Below are positions 17,957 through 26,476 of a stretch of 64,000 bases of DNA, piece after piece. Origin of the DNA: JAGIBJ01 sp032119595 (GTDB lineage Bacteria > Actinomycetota > Thermoleophilia > Solirubrobacterales > Solirubrobacteraceae). Made by a program: the position numbers and the translations under genes. The DNA lies in assembly GCA_032119595.1 (NCBI GenBank), contig JAUMBQ010000006.1:682001-746000 (forward strand), written 5' to 3'. Within the stretch, counting starts at the first letter, position 1. Each line of letters begins with the position of its first letter. Below the pieces are notes generated by a model. The model saw only the letters and a list, made by a program, of their open reading frames with translations, had not been told where the DNA came from and ran no database searches.

Positions 17957-19840
17957 GTGCGATTCGGCAAGCCAACTCGGCGTGGGTCACTCTCGATCTG
18001 CTGCGTCACCGATCAGAGCCCGGAGCAGACGCGCGCCGTCCTCGCGGGGGTCCGGGCGGTCGCCGACGAGGTCGTCATCGGTGTCGATCCCAGCCGCGCC
18101 GCGGAGCTTCGTGCGTTCCAGCGACTGGCCGACCGGACGTTCATCACCGAATCCGGGCCCCTGGAACGCAACATCGCGGCCATCCACGACGCGTGCTCGC
18201 ACCCGTGGGTGTTCCGGCTCGACACCGACGAGATCGCGTCCCCCGCACTCGTCCGCCGGCTCCCGGAACTGATTGCCCATCCCACCGCTCGCCAGTTCGC
18301 CTTCACGCGTCGCTGGCTGACGCCCGACGCAGGCCGCTGGATCGACGAGCGCCCCTGGTGGCCGGACTGGCAGGTGCGGCTCGTCCGCCGCGAGACGGCC
18401 GTGTTCCTCCCGGAAGTTCACGTGCCCGTCGAACTCGACGCTCCCCGACTCTTCTCCACCGACCCGATCTATCACGCGACCGTCGCGCTCCTCAGCCCGG
18501 CGCAGCGGCGACGCAAAATGCTCGAGTACGAAATCGTGCACCGCAACGGCCCGGGGACGCTTCGCGAGCCGACCGCGATCATCTACGAGCCCGAGCGGCA
18601 CAGCAGCCGCGAACCCGTGCCGGTTCCCGATGAGGACCTCGACGCGATCCGCGCCTTCTTCGCGGTGGTGTCGCCGTCGGTTGCACGCACCATTCCTCGC
18701 CCCGCCGACCCCGCCCCGAAACGGACGTCAGCAGCGGCAGCCAGCGACATCGTGCCGCCACAGCCATCCGAGGGGCTCGCACTCGACGCCGAAGCCGACG
18801 TTGCGCTGCTCGAGCCCGAACCCCAGTTCACCAGCGGTGAGATCACCACGGTGTTGGCACGTGTAACGAACCGATCGACGCAACGATGGGCAAGCGGCAA
18901 CGAGGTCGGCGATCCTGGGCACGTCGTGTCGTACCGATGGATGCGACCCGGGAGTGCCGCCGAAGAGGGCGTCCGAACCCTGCTTCCCGGGCCGGTCGAC
19001 CCAGGCAGCTCTGCCGTCGTGCCCGTGCAAATCGTCGGCACGCCTACAGCCGGTCCAGCGACGCTCTCGATCGAGGTCGTTGACGAGCACGTGCGTTGGC
19101 TCCCCGGGGGCGCGAAGCTGAGCACCTCCTTGAGTGAGCCGCGCGCACTCCCGCGCCACCGCGAGATTCGCGATGCCCGGAGCGCGCCGATCCCGCGGAT
19201 CGTGCACCGCATCTGGCTCGGCGACGCGCCAATGCCACCCGAGTACGAGGCCTACGGCCGGAGCTGGGCCGAGCATCACCCCGGCTGGGAGCACCGGCTT
19301 TGGACCGATCAGGACGTGCCGCATCCTCCCGGAGCCGACAACGCCCGCAATCTCTCCGAACGCTCCGACCTCCTGCGGTACGAGATCCTCAGGGCACACG
19401 GCGGGGTGTACGTCGACACCGACGTCGAATGTCTGCGGCCAATCGACGATCTGCTCACCGGGGTGACCGCATTTGCGGCGTACGAGGTACCTGGCCGCCT
19501 TTGCGGCGCCGTGGTGGGCTCCGTCCCCGGGCACGGAGCGTTCGAGGAACTCGTCGAACTCGCGGCGATCACTACCGGTCGCGGCCACTTCCCCGAGTCC
19601 GTCACCACCTTCATCACGTACGTGCTCGAGGCCTGGCCGGACGTCACCCTGTTCGATGCCAGCCGGTTTTATCCGGAACTTTGGGACGGCACCCCGAACG
19701 TCGGCGCAGACCGGCCGTACGCGCGGCACTACTGGGGTCAGAGCTGGCTCGTGCACGATTCCGCACCGTCGCCGTCCTCGCCGGCCTCTGGCGGGGGCTC
19801 GTCGCCGATCACCGCGGTCTTTGACGCCCATAAACGCTGA
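17957..19840 (+). CDS. Bifunctional glycosyltransferase: GT2-like domain, beta-sandwich, GT32-like domain
   Basis: 627 residues. Residues 1 to about 235 look like a GT2-type domain (SLSICCVTDQSPEQTRAVL, WVFRLDTDEIASP, WWPDWQVRLVRR). A Pro/Ala linker leads to a beta-sandwich of about 110 residues (about 285-390; TSGEITTVLARVTNRSTQ, VDPGSSAVVPVQIVG). The C-terminal 200 residues match the OCH1/capsular GT32 sugar-transferase region: IPRIVHRIWLGDAPMPPEY, then SDLLRYEILRAHGGVYVDTD with its DxD. It could add two successive sugars to one acceptor, with the middle domain as spacer or glycan-binding part. That coupling is inferred. Confidence 0.75.
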   Translation: MRFGKPTRRGSLSICCVTDQSPEQTRAVLAGVRAVADEVVIGVDPSRAAELRAFQRLADRTFITESGPLERNIAAIHDACSHPWVFRLDTDEIASPALVRRLPELIAHPTARQFAFTRRWLTPDAGRWIDERPWWPDWQVRLVRRETAVFLPEVHVPVELDAPRLFSTDPIYHATVALLSPAQRRRKMLEYEIVHRNGPGTLREPTAIIYEPERHSSREPVPVPDEDLDAIRAFFAVVSPSVARTIPRPADPAPKRTSAAAASDIVPPQPSEGLALDAEADVALLEPEPQFTSGEITTVLARVTNRSTQRWASGNEVGDPGHVVSYRWMRPGSAAEEGVRTLLPGPVDPGSSAVVPVQIVGTPTAGPATLSIEVVDEHVRWLPGGAKLSTSLSEPRALPRHREIRDARSAPIPRIVHRIWLGDAPMPPEYEAYGRSWAEHHPGWEHRLWTDQDVPHPPGADNARNLSERSDLLRYEILRAHGGVYVDTDVECLRPIDDLLTGVTAFAAYEVPGRLCGAVVGSVPGHGAFEELVELAAITTGRGHFPESVTTFITYVLEAWPDVTLFDASRFYPELWDGTPNVGADRPYARHYWGQSWLVHDSAPSPSSPASGGGSSPITAVFDAHKR

Positions 19841-19949
19841 AGACACCGTTTCTTGGCCGATAGGCGCTCTCTGATCAGGCCTGACGGCTCGCGCCATGGG
19901 CGACCACGTCGAAACGTGTCGGCCACTTCGAACCGTCGGACAACTGCGC

Positions 19950-19955
19950 TAGCGT
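19950..19955 (+). promoter_or_regulatory. -10 element TAGCGT before a mini-ORF
   Basis: TAGCGT lies 10 nt before the GTG of a 15-codon reading frame (19966-20013) that overlaps the UDP-sugar dehydrogenase start. Confidence 0.4.
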
Positions 19956-19965
19956 GGCCACCAAC

Positions 19966-20013
19966 GTGAACATGACCACAACCGTAACACCTCAGATTCC
20001 AAGGGTATCTTGA
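19966..20013 (+). CDS. Putative 15-residue leader peptide, coupled to the UDP-sugar dehydrogenase
   Basis: The frame GTG-AAC-ATG and onward encodes VNMTTTVTPQIPRVS. Its TGA (20011-20013) overlaps the TTG start of the next gene (20010-20012) as TTGA, the same junction used between true cistrons in this window. The upstream -10 places the mRNA 5' end close to this GTG. It may exist only to bring ribosomes to the weak TTG start, or it may have a regulatory role. A run of Thr codons is present. There is no direct evidence that it is translated. Confidence 0.35.
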   Translation: MNMTTTVTPQIPRVS

Positions 20014-21245
20014 GCGTCGGCGTTATCGGACTCGGCTATGTCGGACTGCCGCTGGTCGTCGCGTTCGCGGAAGCCGGCCACGACGTCGTCGCCGTCGACA
20101 TCAGCGACGATCGCGTCTCGGCCCTTACGCGTGGCGAGTCGTACATCGAGGACGTGCCGAGTTCGCGGCTCCAGCAGTCGATGCCCCGCATCACGACCTC
20201 ACGCAGCTACGACCCGCTCGCGGGCGTCGATGCGGTGATCATCTGCGTGCCTACGCCGCTTTCCGAGAATCGCGAGCCGGACCTCGAGCCGCTGCGGTCG
20301 ACCGGCCATGCTCTGGCGCGGGTCCTCCAGCGCGGTCAGCTGGTCGTGCTGGAGTCCACGACGTTCCCGGGCACCACCCGCGATCTCCTGGCGCCGCTGC
20401 TCGCCAAGTCCGGGCTCTCCGCGGGAACGGATTTTGCGCTCGCGTTCTCACCAGAACGCGTCGATCCGGGCCGCACCGACTACACGCTGCGCACCACGCC
20501 GAAGGTCGTCGGCGGGCTCACGCCGGCCTGCGGCGACGCGGCCGAAGCGCTGTATGGCGAGGTGTGCGATCACGTCGTGCGGGTGTCGAGCCCCGAGGTC
20601 GCCGAACTCACCAAGCTCCACGAGAACATCTTCCGCTCCGTGAACATCGCGATGGTGAACGAGATGTCAATGCTCTGCGAGCGGATGGACATCGACATTT
20701 GGGAGGTCGTCGATGCGGCCTCCACGAAGCCCTACGGCTTCATGCGTTTTGATCCCGGCCCCGGCATGGGCGGCCATTGCCTGCCCGTCGACCCGTTCTA
20801 CCTTTCCTGGCGCGCCCGCAAGTTCGACCTCACGACGCGCTTCATCGAGCTCGCCGGCGAGGTCAACCAGCAGATGCCCTACGAGTGCGCCCAGCGCATC
20901 GTGCGGGCCCTCAACGATGTCGGCAAGCCCGTCAAGGGCTCCAAGGTCGCGATCCTCGGCGTGTCCTACAAGGCCGGCGTCGGCGACGTCCGCGAGAGCC
21001 CAGCGCTCAAGATCATCGAGATCCTCAGTGGCATGGGAGGCGACGTCCACTACAGCGACCCATATGTGCCGTCGCTTCGAGCGTTCGGACTCGAGAGTCA
21101 GCCGGCGGAGGCCGCCATCGAGGCCTGCGATGTTGCCGTCCTCATGACCGCCCATCCGGTCATCGACCACCACGCCTTGCTCGAGGACACCGCCGTGGTT
21201 GTCGACCTGCGTGGCGTCCTTCGGCACGGCCCCGTCCGAGTCTGA
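20010..21245 (+). CDS. UDP-sugar 6-dehydrogenase (UDP-GlcNAc/ManNAc or UDP-glucose type)
   Basis: 411 residues, TTG start preceded by AAGGG (20001-20005). The N-terminal NAD fold begins SVGVIGLGYVGLPLVVAFAE. The central helix block TKLHENIFRSVNIAMVNEM and the active-site motif GPGMGGHCLPVDPFYLSW (catalytic Cys near residue 257) are clear. The C-terminal UDP-binding domain has VAILGVSYKAGVGDVRESPAL. FYLSW after the active site is more typical of UDP-HexNAc dehydrogenases (WbpA/WecC group) than UDP-glucose dehydrogenases. The product is a UDP-uronic acid for the surface glycan. Confidence 0.9.
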   Translation: MSVGVIGLGYVGLPLVVAFAEAGHDVVAVDISDDRVSALTRGESYIEDVPSSRLQQSMPRITTSRSYDPLAGVDAVIICVPTPLSENREPDLEPLRSTGHALARVLQRGQLVVLESTTFPGTTRDLLAPLLAKSGLSAGTDFALAFSPERVDPGRTDYTLRTTPKVVGGLTPACGDAAEALYGEVCDHVVRVSSPEVAELTKLHENIFRSVNIAMVNEMSMLCERMDIDIWEVVDAASTKPYGFMRFDPGPGMGGHCLPVDPFYLSWRARKFDLTTRFIELAGEVNQQMPYECAQRIVRALNDVGKPVKGSKVAILGVSYKAGVGDVRESPALKIIEILSGMGGDVHYSDPYVPSLRAFGLESQPAEAAIEACDVAVLMTAHPVIDHHALLEDTAVVVDLRGVLRHGPVRV

Positions 21246-21289
21246 ACGCTGCATAGCCGGCGCCAAGGTAAGCCGGCGACGCCATCCGC

Positions 21290-22357
21290 TCAGGCCAGCT
21301 GGGCCTGCGCCTGGGCCGCGTGGATCTCAGCGAGGACGTCGTCCATCGACCTGGTCAGCGACCACTCGGGGTAGTCGGCCTGGAAGCCGGAGAGGTCGGA
21401 GACCCACCAGCGGTGGTCGCCGATGCGCGCGTCGCCGCCGAAGGTGATGTTCATTGGCCGACCGGTGAGCGCCTCGCACTTGAGCACCGCTTCGCGCATC
21501 GAAATGTTCGACTCGCGGCCGCCGCCGAGGTTGTAGACCGCGGCCGCACGCGGGGCGCGGTGGAACGCAAGGAATGCTTCGACGACGTCGTGGCAATGGA
21601 TGTTGTCGCGGACCTGTTTGCCGTCGTAGCCGAACACGGTGTACGGCTCGCCGCTGACGGCGCATTTCATGAGGTAGCTCAGGAAGCCGTGGAGTTGGGC
21701 GCCGGCGTGCTGGGGGCCGGTCAGACAGCCGCCGCGGAAGCAGACGGTCGGCATGTCGAAGTAGCGGCCGTACTCCTGCACCATCAGGTCGGCGGCGACC
21801 TTGGAGACGCCGAAGAGTGAGTGGGTGGTGTCGTCGATCGACATGGTCGTGTCCACGCCGCCATACCACTGGTGGTCGGTCGGGAGTTCCAGACGCAGCT
21901 CGGTCTCGATCAACGGCAGGAAGTTCGGGCGGTCGCCGTAGACCTTGTTCGTCGAGGTGAACACGAACGTCGCGTCGGGCCGAAGGTCGCGGGCGGCCTG
22001 CAGGAGGTTCAGGGTGCCGAGCGCGTTGACGGTGAAGTCGGTGTGGGGGTCGCGGGCGGCCCAGTCGTGGGAGGGCTGCGCGGCGGTATGCACGATCAGC
22101 TCCAGCGACGGCCCGGCCTCGCGCACGATCCGCTCGATCGCCTCGCGGTCGCGAATATCAACGGCCTCATGGCGGAACGACGACCCGAGATCGGCCTGCA
22201 ACTCGGCCGTCGCATGCGCCGTCGAGGCGGCCGGCCCAAAGAACGCGGCCCGCATGTCGTTGTCGATCCCGACCACGTCAAAGCCCTCCCGAACGAGCGA
22301 ACGGACGGACTCCGCGCCGATCAGGCCTCCGGATCCAGTGACAATGGCGACAGGCAC
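21290..22357 (-). CDS. NAD-dependent epimerase, CDP-paratose/tyvelose 2-epimerase-like
   Basis: 355 residues from the GTG at 22357, which sits 7 nt after a TAGCGT -10; the longer frame to 22498 has no supporting signal. The extended SDR fold starts VAIVTGSGGLIGAESVRSL and has LIVHTAAQPSHDWA and FTSTNKVYGDRPN. The catalytic Tyr/Lys pair of the usual YxxxK is not obvious; HSLFGVSKVAADLMVQEYG has Phe where Tyr is expected, as in the RfbE-like branch with an atypical motif. FRGGCLTGPQHAGAQLHGFL is typical of CDP-paratose 2-epimerase-like proteins. It should interconvert a nucleotide sugar for the glycan. Confidence 0.82.
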   Translation of the reverse strand: MPVAIVTGSGGLIGAESVRSLVREGFDVVGIDNDMRAAFFGPAASTAHATAELQADLGSSFRHEAVDIRDREAIERIVREAGPSLELIVHTAAQPSHDWAARDPHTDFTVNALGTLNLLQAARDLRPDATFVFTSTNKVYGDRPNFLPLIETELRLELPTDHQWYGGVDTTMSIDDTTHSLFGVSKVAADLMVQEYGRYFDMPTVCFRGGCLTGPQHAGAQLHGFLSYLMKCAVSGEPYTVFGYDGKQVRDNIHCHDVVEAFLAFHRAPRAAAVYNLGGGRESNISMREAVLKCEALTGRPMNITFGGDARIGDHRWWVSDLSGFQADYPEWSLTRSMDDVLAEIHAAQAQAQLA

Positions 22358-22364
22358 CACACTG

Positions 22365-22370
22365 ACGCTA
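22365..22370 (-). promoter_or_regulatory. -10 element TAGCGT (minus strand), leaderless spacing
   Basis: On the minus strand TAGCGT ends 7 nt before the GTG at 22357. It fixes the start of the epimerase gene and is divergent from the promoter at 22438. Confidence 0.5.
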
Positions 22371-22437
22371 TCGACATCCTCTGCTGATGGACGAGTCGCG
22401 GCGTTGCGAGACCGCGCTACGCGACGCCGAAACTGCA

Positions 22438-22443
22438 TAGGGT
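22438..22443 (+). promoter_or_regulatory. -10 element TAGGGT, leaderless spacing
   Basis: TAGGGT ends 6 nt before the ATG at 22450, with no Shine-Dalgarno. Confidence 0.5.
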
Positions 22444-22449
22444 GGGCAC

Positions 22450-23277
22450 ATGATCCAGGACGACCTTTCTTTCGGCGTTCGCCAGTACTGGAACTCATCG
22501 AGATCGATCCCTGGCGTCTTCGAGGACATTGACTTCCTCATCTTCGATCGGCTCCTGACCCTCCAGGAGTCAACCCAGACGCCCGGCGACCTGCTCGAGA
22601 TCGGAGCGCTGCTCGGGAAGAGCGCGATCGTGATCGGTGTCCACGCCACCGGAGCAAGCCGGATGCTCGTGTGCGACGTCTTCGACGGCGAAACCGAAGA
22701 CGAAGCCAACAACCTCGAAAATGCGCAGTCGTACGCAGCCATGACTCGCGCCGCGTTCGAGGCGAACTACCGCCACTTCGTGCCACGACCTCCCGAGATC
22801 ATCCAACGCCTCTCGGCTGAGCTGCCCAAGCACGTGGCCGCCGATTCGATTCGCTTCGCGCACGTCGACGGCGGACACCTCTACAACACGGTCCAGACCG
22901 ACATTCAGACCGTGGAAGCGCTCCTGAACGACGAGGGAATCGTCGCCTTCGACGATTACCGCGCTCAGCACACTCCGGGGGTGGCGGCCGCTGTATGGAA
23001 TGCCGTCGCGGATGGCTTGGTCCCGATCTGCGTCACCGAAACCAAGCTCTATGGCTCGTGGTCAGAGCCCGTCGCAGACGCGGCTCAAGCGCACTTGCGC
23101 GCGTGGTTCTCTCAGCACGCCGAGGTGGACCATGGCACGCAGATCGTGGCTGGAAGGCCGCTCCTCCTCGTCGCCAATCCGCAGATCTGGACGCTGCGCC
23201 GACGGGTCAAGGCCATTCTCCCGCCCATCGTGGTGAAGCAAATATCGCGACCGCGAGTCCCATTCCTCGGAGCCTGA
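22450..23277 (+). CDS. Class I SAM-dependent methyltransferase (Methyltransf_24-like)
   Basis: 275 residues. The SAM-binding motif I is GDLLEIGALLGKSAIVIGV (about 46-64), then the acidic motif II MLVCDVFDG and the post-motif FAHVDGGHLYNTVQTDI, where Asp and His are typical of metal-assisted O-methyltransferases acting on sugars (TylF or macrocin-O-methyltransferase-like). FDDYRAQHTPGVAAAV follows. It probably O-methylates a sugar in the glycan. It is the first gene of an operon with a second methyltransferase (4-nt gap) and a flippase. Confidence 0.8.
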   Translation: MIQDDLSFGVRQYWNSSRSIPGVFEDIDFLIFDRLLTLQESTQTPGDLLEIGALLGKSAIVIGVHATGASRMLVCDVFDGETEDEANNLENAQSYAAMTRAAFEANYRHFVPRPPEIIQRLSAELPKHVAADSIRFAHVDGGHLYNTVQTDIQTVEALLNDEGIVAFDDYRAQHTPGVAAAVWNAVADGLVPICVTETKLYGSWSEPVADAAQAHLRAWFSQHAEVDHGTQIVAGRPLLLVANPQIWTLRRRVKAILPPIVVKQISRPRVPFLGA

Positions 23278-23281
23278 GCTC

Positions 23282-24130
23282 GTGGACACCGCCGCGGTCA
23301 ACCATCGCGATTCACGCTTCCGAGAGGCGACCCTGCTCCAGAACCGTGCCCTGGCCAAGCTCGAGCGGTTCCGCCAACGGGGCCTCCGGAACGAGATCGG
23401 CGCAGCGTTCCAGGGACGCTCAGCGCTGGAGGTCGGAGGCCCGAGCTCGATCTTTGCCAAAGGCGGGTTGCTGCCGATCTACCCGGCCCTCGCTCGCCTT
23501 GACGGCTGCAACTTTGCGCAGACCACCATCTGGAACGACCAGCATCCAGAGCTGCCGCAAGGCACGTCGTTGGTCGGCGAGGCTTCCGCATTGCCCGTCG
23601 CGGACGGGGCCTACGGGGGGTTCCTGGCCTCGCACGTGCTCGAGCACGTGGCCGACGCCCTCTCGACCCTCGCCGAGTGGCGCCGCGTTCTCGCTGCCGA
23701 CGGAGCCGCGGTCATCGTCGTGCCGCACAAGGACTACACGTTCGATCATCGACGGCCGGTCACGACCCTGGAGCATTTCGAAGCCGACCTCGACCGGCGG
23801 ACGCAGGAAGACGACCTGACGCACCTCCCCGAAGTCCTCGCTCTCCACGACAGCCGCCACGATCATTTCGAAGGCGACGCCGACCAATTCCGGCGCCGCG
23901 GCGAGGACAATGCTCGCGTGCGCGCATTGCACCACCACGTCTTCACCACCGAGTCGTTCTTCCACCTCCTTCAGCGCGCGGGCTTCTCCGTACAGGCACT
24001 GGTGGCCGCCAGGCCCTACCACGTGGCCGCGTTCTGCCAGGACGGAGCCGACGCGATCACCTCGGGGGGACCGGGCTCACCGCTGGCGCAGGCGCTGCGG
24101 TCCAGCCCCTTCCCGTCCGACCGACGTTGA
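23282..24130 (+). CDS. Class I SAM-dependent methyltransferase (Methyltransf_11-like)
   Basis: 282 residues, GTG start 4 nt after the previous stop. The motif I equivalent is ALEVGGPSSIFAKGG, unusually Ser/Pro-rich in the glycine loop. The later ASHVLEHVADALSTLAEW and AAVIVVPHKDYTFDHR are the standard type 11 methyltransferase motifs IV and V. A central His/Asp-rich loop (LHDSRHDHFEGDADQFRRR) may line the substrate pocket. The substrate is probably a sugar or lipid-linked saccharide, judged from context. Its stop overlaps the flippase start. Confidence 0.8.
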   Translation: MDTAAVNHRDSRFREATLLQNRALAKLERFRQRGLRNEIGAAFQGRSALEVGGPSSIFAKGGLLPIYPALARLDGCNFAQTTIWNDQHPELPQGTSLVGEASALPVADGAYGGFLASHVLEHVADALSTLAEWRRVLAADGAAVIVVPHKDYTFDHRRPVTTLEHFEADLDRRTQEDDLTHLPEVLALHDSRHDHFEGDADQFRRRGEDNARVRALHHHVFTTESFFHLLQRAGFSVQALVAARPYHVAAFCQDGADAITSGGPGSPLAQALRSSPFPSDRR

Positions 24131-25476
24131 GACCACTCACGAGCCTGGCGTCCACCTTCGGGGTTGCTGTCGCCGTCAGCAACATCGCCCAGTTCGTGTG
24201 GATCGGTGGCGGGGCTCGGGCCCTGGGGCTCCAGGCCTTCGGCACCGTGCTGGCCTGCCAGGCGATGTATGGCGTGATGCAGGTCATCACCGATAACGGA
24301 AGCGGTATCCACGGCGCCCGCCAAGCCGCTCGTGGCGAGCTTGGGGAGCAGGAGCGGGCCGAGCTTCAGAGCAGCCGGATCCTGCTCGCGTTTGGCAGCG
24401 CCCTCGTGGCGCTCGCCATCGCAGGTGCGGTCGCACCCTCCCTCGTGAGTCCACTGATCCCGTTCGCGGTCGCGCTCTTGGGGTTTTCGGTGCTCAACGT
24501 GTGGGAACCGTACGGTCGCGGCGAAGCGAGGCCTTATGCGAGCTACCTGATCCTCCGCTCGCTCCTGCTGGCGATCCTGGTCGTCGCCTGCCTCGTCTCA
24601 GGGCTCGAGTTCAGCCTCTGGTTTGCCGGGCTGTGCGAGGTCGCTGCGGTCGCTATCACCGGCTTCGCCTTCCGTGCCTGGTCAGTACCGCGAGTTTGGA
24701 AGATGCCTGGGGCCGATACCTGGCGAGCCATCGGAAACATTGGTGGTCCGTCGCTCATGACGCAGGTGACGTTCGCAACGGGGACGGTCATGCTCGGCTT
24801 CGCAGGCAATCCCGCCGCTGCTGCCGTCGCCGGCGTGGGCACGCGGCTCCTGACGGGACTGCAGGCCGTCAACGGCGTCGTGGCCGCGGCCCTGTTCCCC
24901 CTGATCGCCAGCGGCGAAGCCCGCGCCGCCGGCCTGGCCGCTCGGGTCGTGCCGATCGGGATCGTCGCCCTCTCCCTCTCTGCTCTCGCCGTGGCCTGCG
25001 TCTTGCACACGAGTCTGCTCGAGCTCATCCTCGACTACGAATCCGGCAGCGGGAGCGACGCCCTCACGCTGATGATCGGAAGCGCTGCCGCAGCCGGCTA
25101 CGTCATGCATCTCACGTTCGCCGTCGTCGCGCGAGGAGCCGAGCGAGGTCTCTTGGCCTTCGGTGTCGCAGGCTTCACCGTCACCGCGGCCGCCACCGTC
25201 ACCGCCGTGGCGTCCACGCTCGATTCGGGCGACACGGCGCTGATCTCCGCCATTGGCTTCCTGGGAGGCCAGGTCCTGGTGTTGTGGCTTATCGCCGGTC
25301 ATCTCGCGCGCCACGACCTCGCCGACTGGGTCTCTCGCCCGCTGGTGGCCCTCGCGACTGGCGGCGGCCTCGCGGCCGCCATCGCCACGGTCGTGCCCGC
25401 CGCCGGAGCCGTGCTGGCGGGCGCCGGAGTCGTCGTCTGCTTGTGGCTGGTCCGAGCCACGCGCTCGGTCAGCTAG
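24127..25476 (+). CDS. Polysaccharide flippase (Wzx-like, MOP superfamily)
   Basis: 449 residues from a TTG at 24127 that overlaps the methyltransferase stop (TTGA). Twelve to fourteen hydrophobic helices span the whole length. The beginning (SLASTFGVAVAVSNIAQFVWIGGGARALG) resembles the first helices of Wzx and RfbX proteins, and ARLQ-type polar residues in helix loops (NGSGIHGARQAARGELGEQERAEL) match the family. It should move the undecaprenyl-linked repeat unit to the outer face. It is a different lineage from the flippase at 30979. Confidence 0.78.
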   Translation: MRPLTSLASTFGVAVAVSNIAQFVWIGGGARALGLQAFGTVLACQAMYGVMQVITDNGSGIHGARQAARGELGEQERAELQSSRILLAFGSALVALAIAGAVAPSLVSPLIPFAVALLGFSVLNVWEPYGRGEARPYASYLILRSLLLAILVVACLVSGLEFSLWFAGLCEVAAVAITGFAFRAWSVPRVWKMPGADTWRAIGNIGGPSLMTQVTFATGTVMLGFAGNPAAAAVAGVGTRLLTGLQAVNGVVAAALFPLIASGEARAAGLAARVVPIGIVALSLSALAVACVLHTSLLELILDYESGSGSDALTLMIGSAAAAGYVMHLTFAVVARGAERGLLAFGVAGFTVTAAATVTAVASTLDSGDTALISAIGFLGGQVLVLWLIAGHLARHDLADWVSRPLVALATGGGLAAAIATVVPAAGAVLAGAGVVVCLWLVRATRSVS

Positions 25477-25479
25477 GGT
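25474..25479 (+). promoter_or_regulatory. -10 element TAGGGT before a mini-ORF
   Basis: TAGGGT starts on the flippase TAG stop (25474-25476) and ends 8 nt before the GTG at 25488, the start of a 10-codon frame. Confidence 0.45.
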
Positions 25480-25487
25480 CGTCCGAC

Positions 25488-25520
25488 GTGAAGCCTCTCA
25501 GCCTCGTCCTTCGCGCGTGA
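25488..25520 (+). CDS. Putative 10-residue leader peptide coupled to the next gene
   Basis: The frame encodes VKPLSLVLRA and ends in TGA (25518-25520), overlapping the GTG start of the downstream gene (25517-25519) as GTGA. The upstream TAGGGT would give an mRNA that begins at this GTG. This copies the arrangement at 19966-20013. Translation has not been shown. Confidence 0.35.
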   Translation: MKPLSLVLRA

Positions 25521-26476
25521 CCGACGTCCCCAGTCCTTCTCCCGGGTGGTCGCGAACTGGCCTGGCGCTCACCGGCGTCGCGACCATCGCCGTGATCGGC
25601 CTCACGATCAACGAGTTCTCACGACCTCGACAGGAACGCTACGTTCCGCCGGTCACCACCCCGGCCACCAGCACCGCCGAGGCGCCGATTCGGCCGACTC
25701 CGGTGGTCTTCCCCTTCACCGGTCGCTCCCAAGTGTTCGCGCTGCCAAGCACCTCACGGCGCGCCGACCTGCTTGCGGTGGCCACCAAGGGGCGCAAGCT
25801 GAGCGCGAAATCCATCACCGGGTATGGCGATGCCAATCGATCCTTTGAGGCCAGCTTGGCGAGGGCTCCCACGGCCCTCGATACGGGCGAGTGGTCCGCC
25901 ACGGTCCCGAACGCGCTGGTGGCCGTCGGAACACCGCAACCAGGTCGGACCACGGTCGACGTGTTCGACGCCTCCACCGGAAAACGACTTGCGCCACCCG
26001 CCTCCGTCGCCATTCCCGCGCCGGCACCAGGAACCCGCCGGGACTACCGGCTCGCCCGCTGGTCCGGGAGCACCGGCGACCTCATGGTGATCGATCGCGT
26101 GGACAAGTCTGGCGTTATCCGCGTGCGAGTCCGCTCCGGAGAATCGGGCTTCGCGACCCAGACCGCGACGATCAGCGCGCGCGTCGGCGCGTTCCCCGCG
26201 GACGCGTTTAGCCTCGACGTCGTGCCGGTCCAACGCGGGAAACGCCCCGATGTGGTGTTCACCAGCAAAGTAAGCGCTTCGGACTCCGGATTCGTCGATG
26301 TCCACGTGCTCTCAGGGAGCTCCTCGTTTCGACGCTTCGCCATGCAGGCACCTTCGCGCCTCCCATCGAAGCTCGGCGTACGCGGTCCGGTCCTCGTGGT
26401 GAACGAAGACGGCAAACTCACCCTGGTTGCGGTGGATCTCCCGGCAAAGGCGGTTCGTCGCCTCGCCGTCCTGTGA
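25517..26476 (+). CDS. Membrane-anchored extracytoplasmic protein of unknown function
   Basis: 319 residues from the GTG at 25517; an earlier in-frame start at 25253 would read through the flippase gene. A single N-terminal membrane helix (about 13-31, GLALTGVATIAVIGLTINEF) precedes a Thr/Pro-rich spacer (about 40-62). The rest is about 250 residues of likely beta structure with regular VxVxD patterns, similar in feel to a beta-propeller or VCBS-like repeat domain. It may sit outside the membrane near the flippase and polymerase. No enzyme motif is seen and I do not recognise the family. Its last 59 bases overlap the convergent gene. Confidence 0.6.
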   Translation: MTDVPSPSPGWSRTGLALTGVATIAVIGLTINEFSRPRQERYVPPVTTPATSTAEAPIRPTPVVFPFTGRSQVFALPSTSRRADLLAVATKGRKLSAKSITGYGDANRSFEASLARAPTALDTGEWSATVPNALVAVGTPQPGRTTVDVFDASTGKRLAPPASVAIPAPAPGTRRDYRLARWSGSTGDLMVIDRVDKSGVIRVRVRSGESGFATQTATISARVGAFPADAFSLDVVPVQRGKRPDVVFTSKVSASDSGFVDVHVLSGSSSFRRFAMQAPSRLPSKLGVRGPVLVVNEDGKLTLVAVDLPAKAVRRLAVL

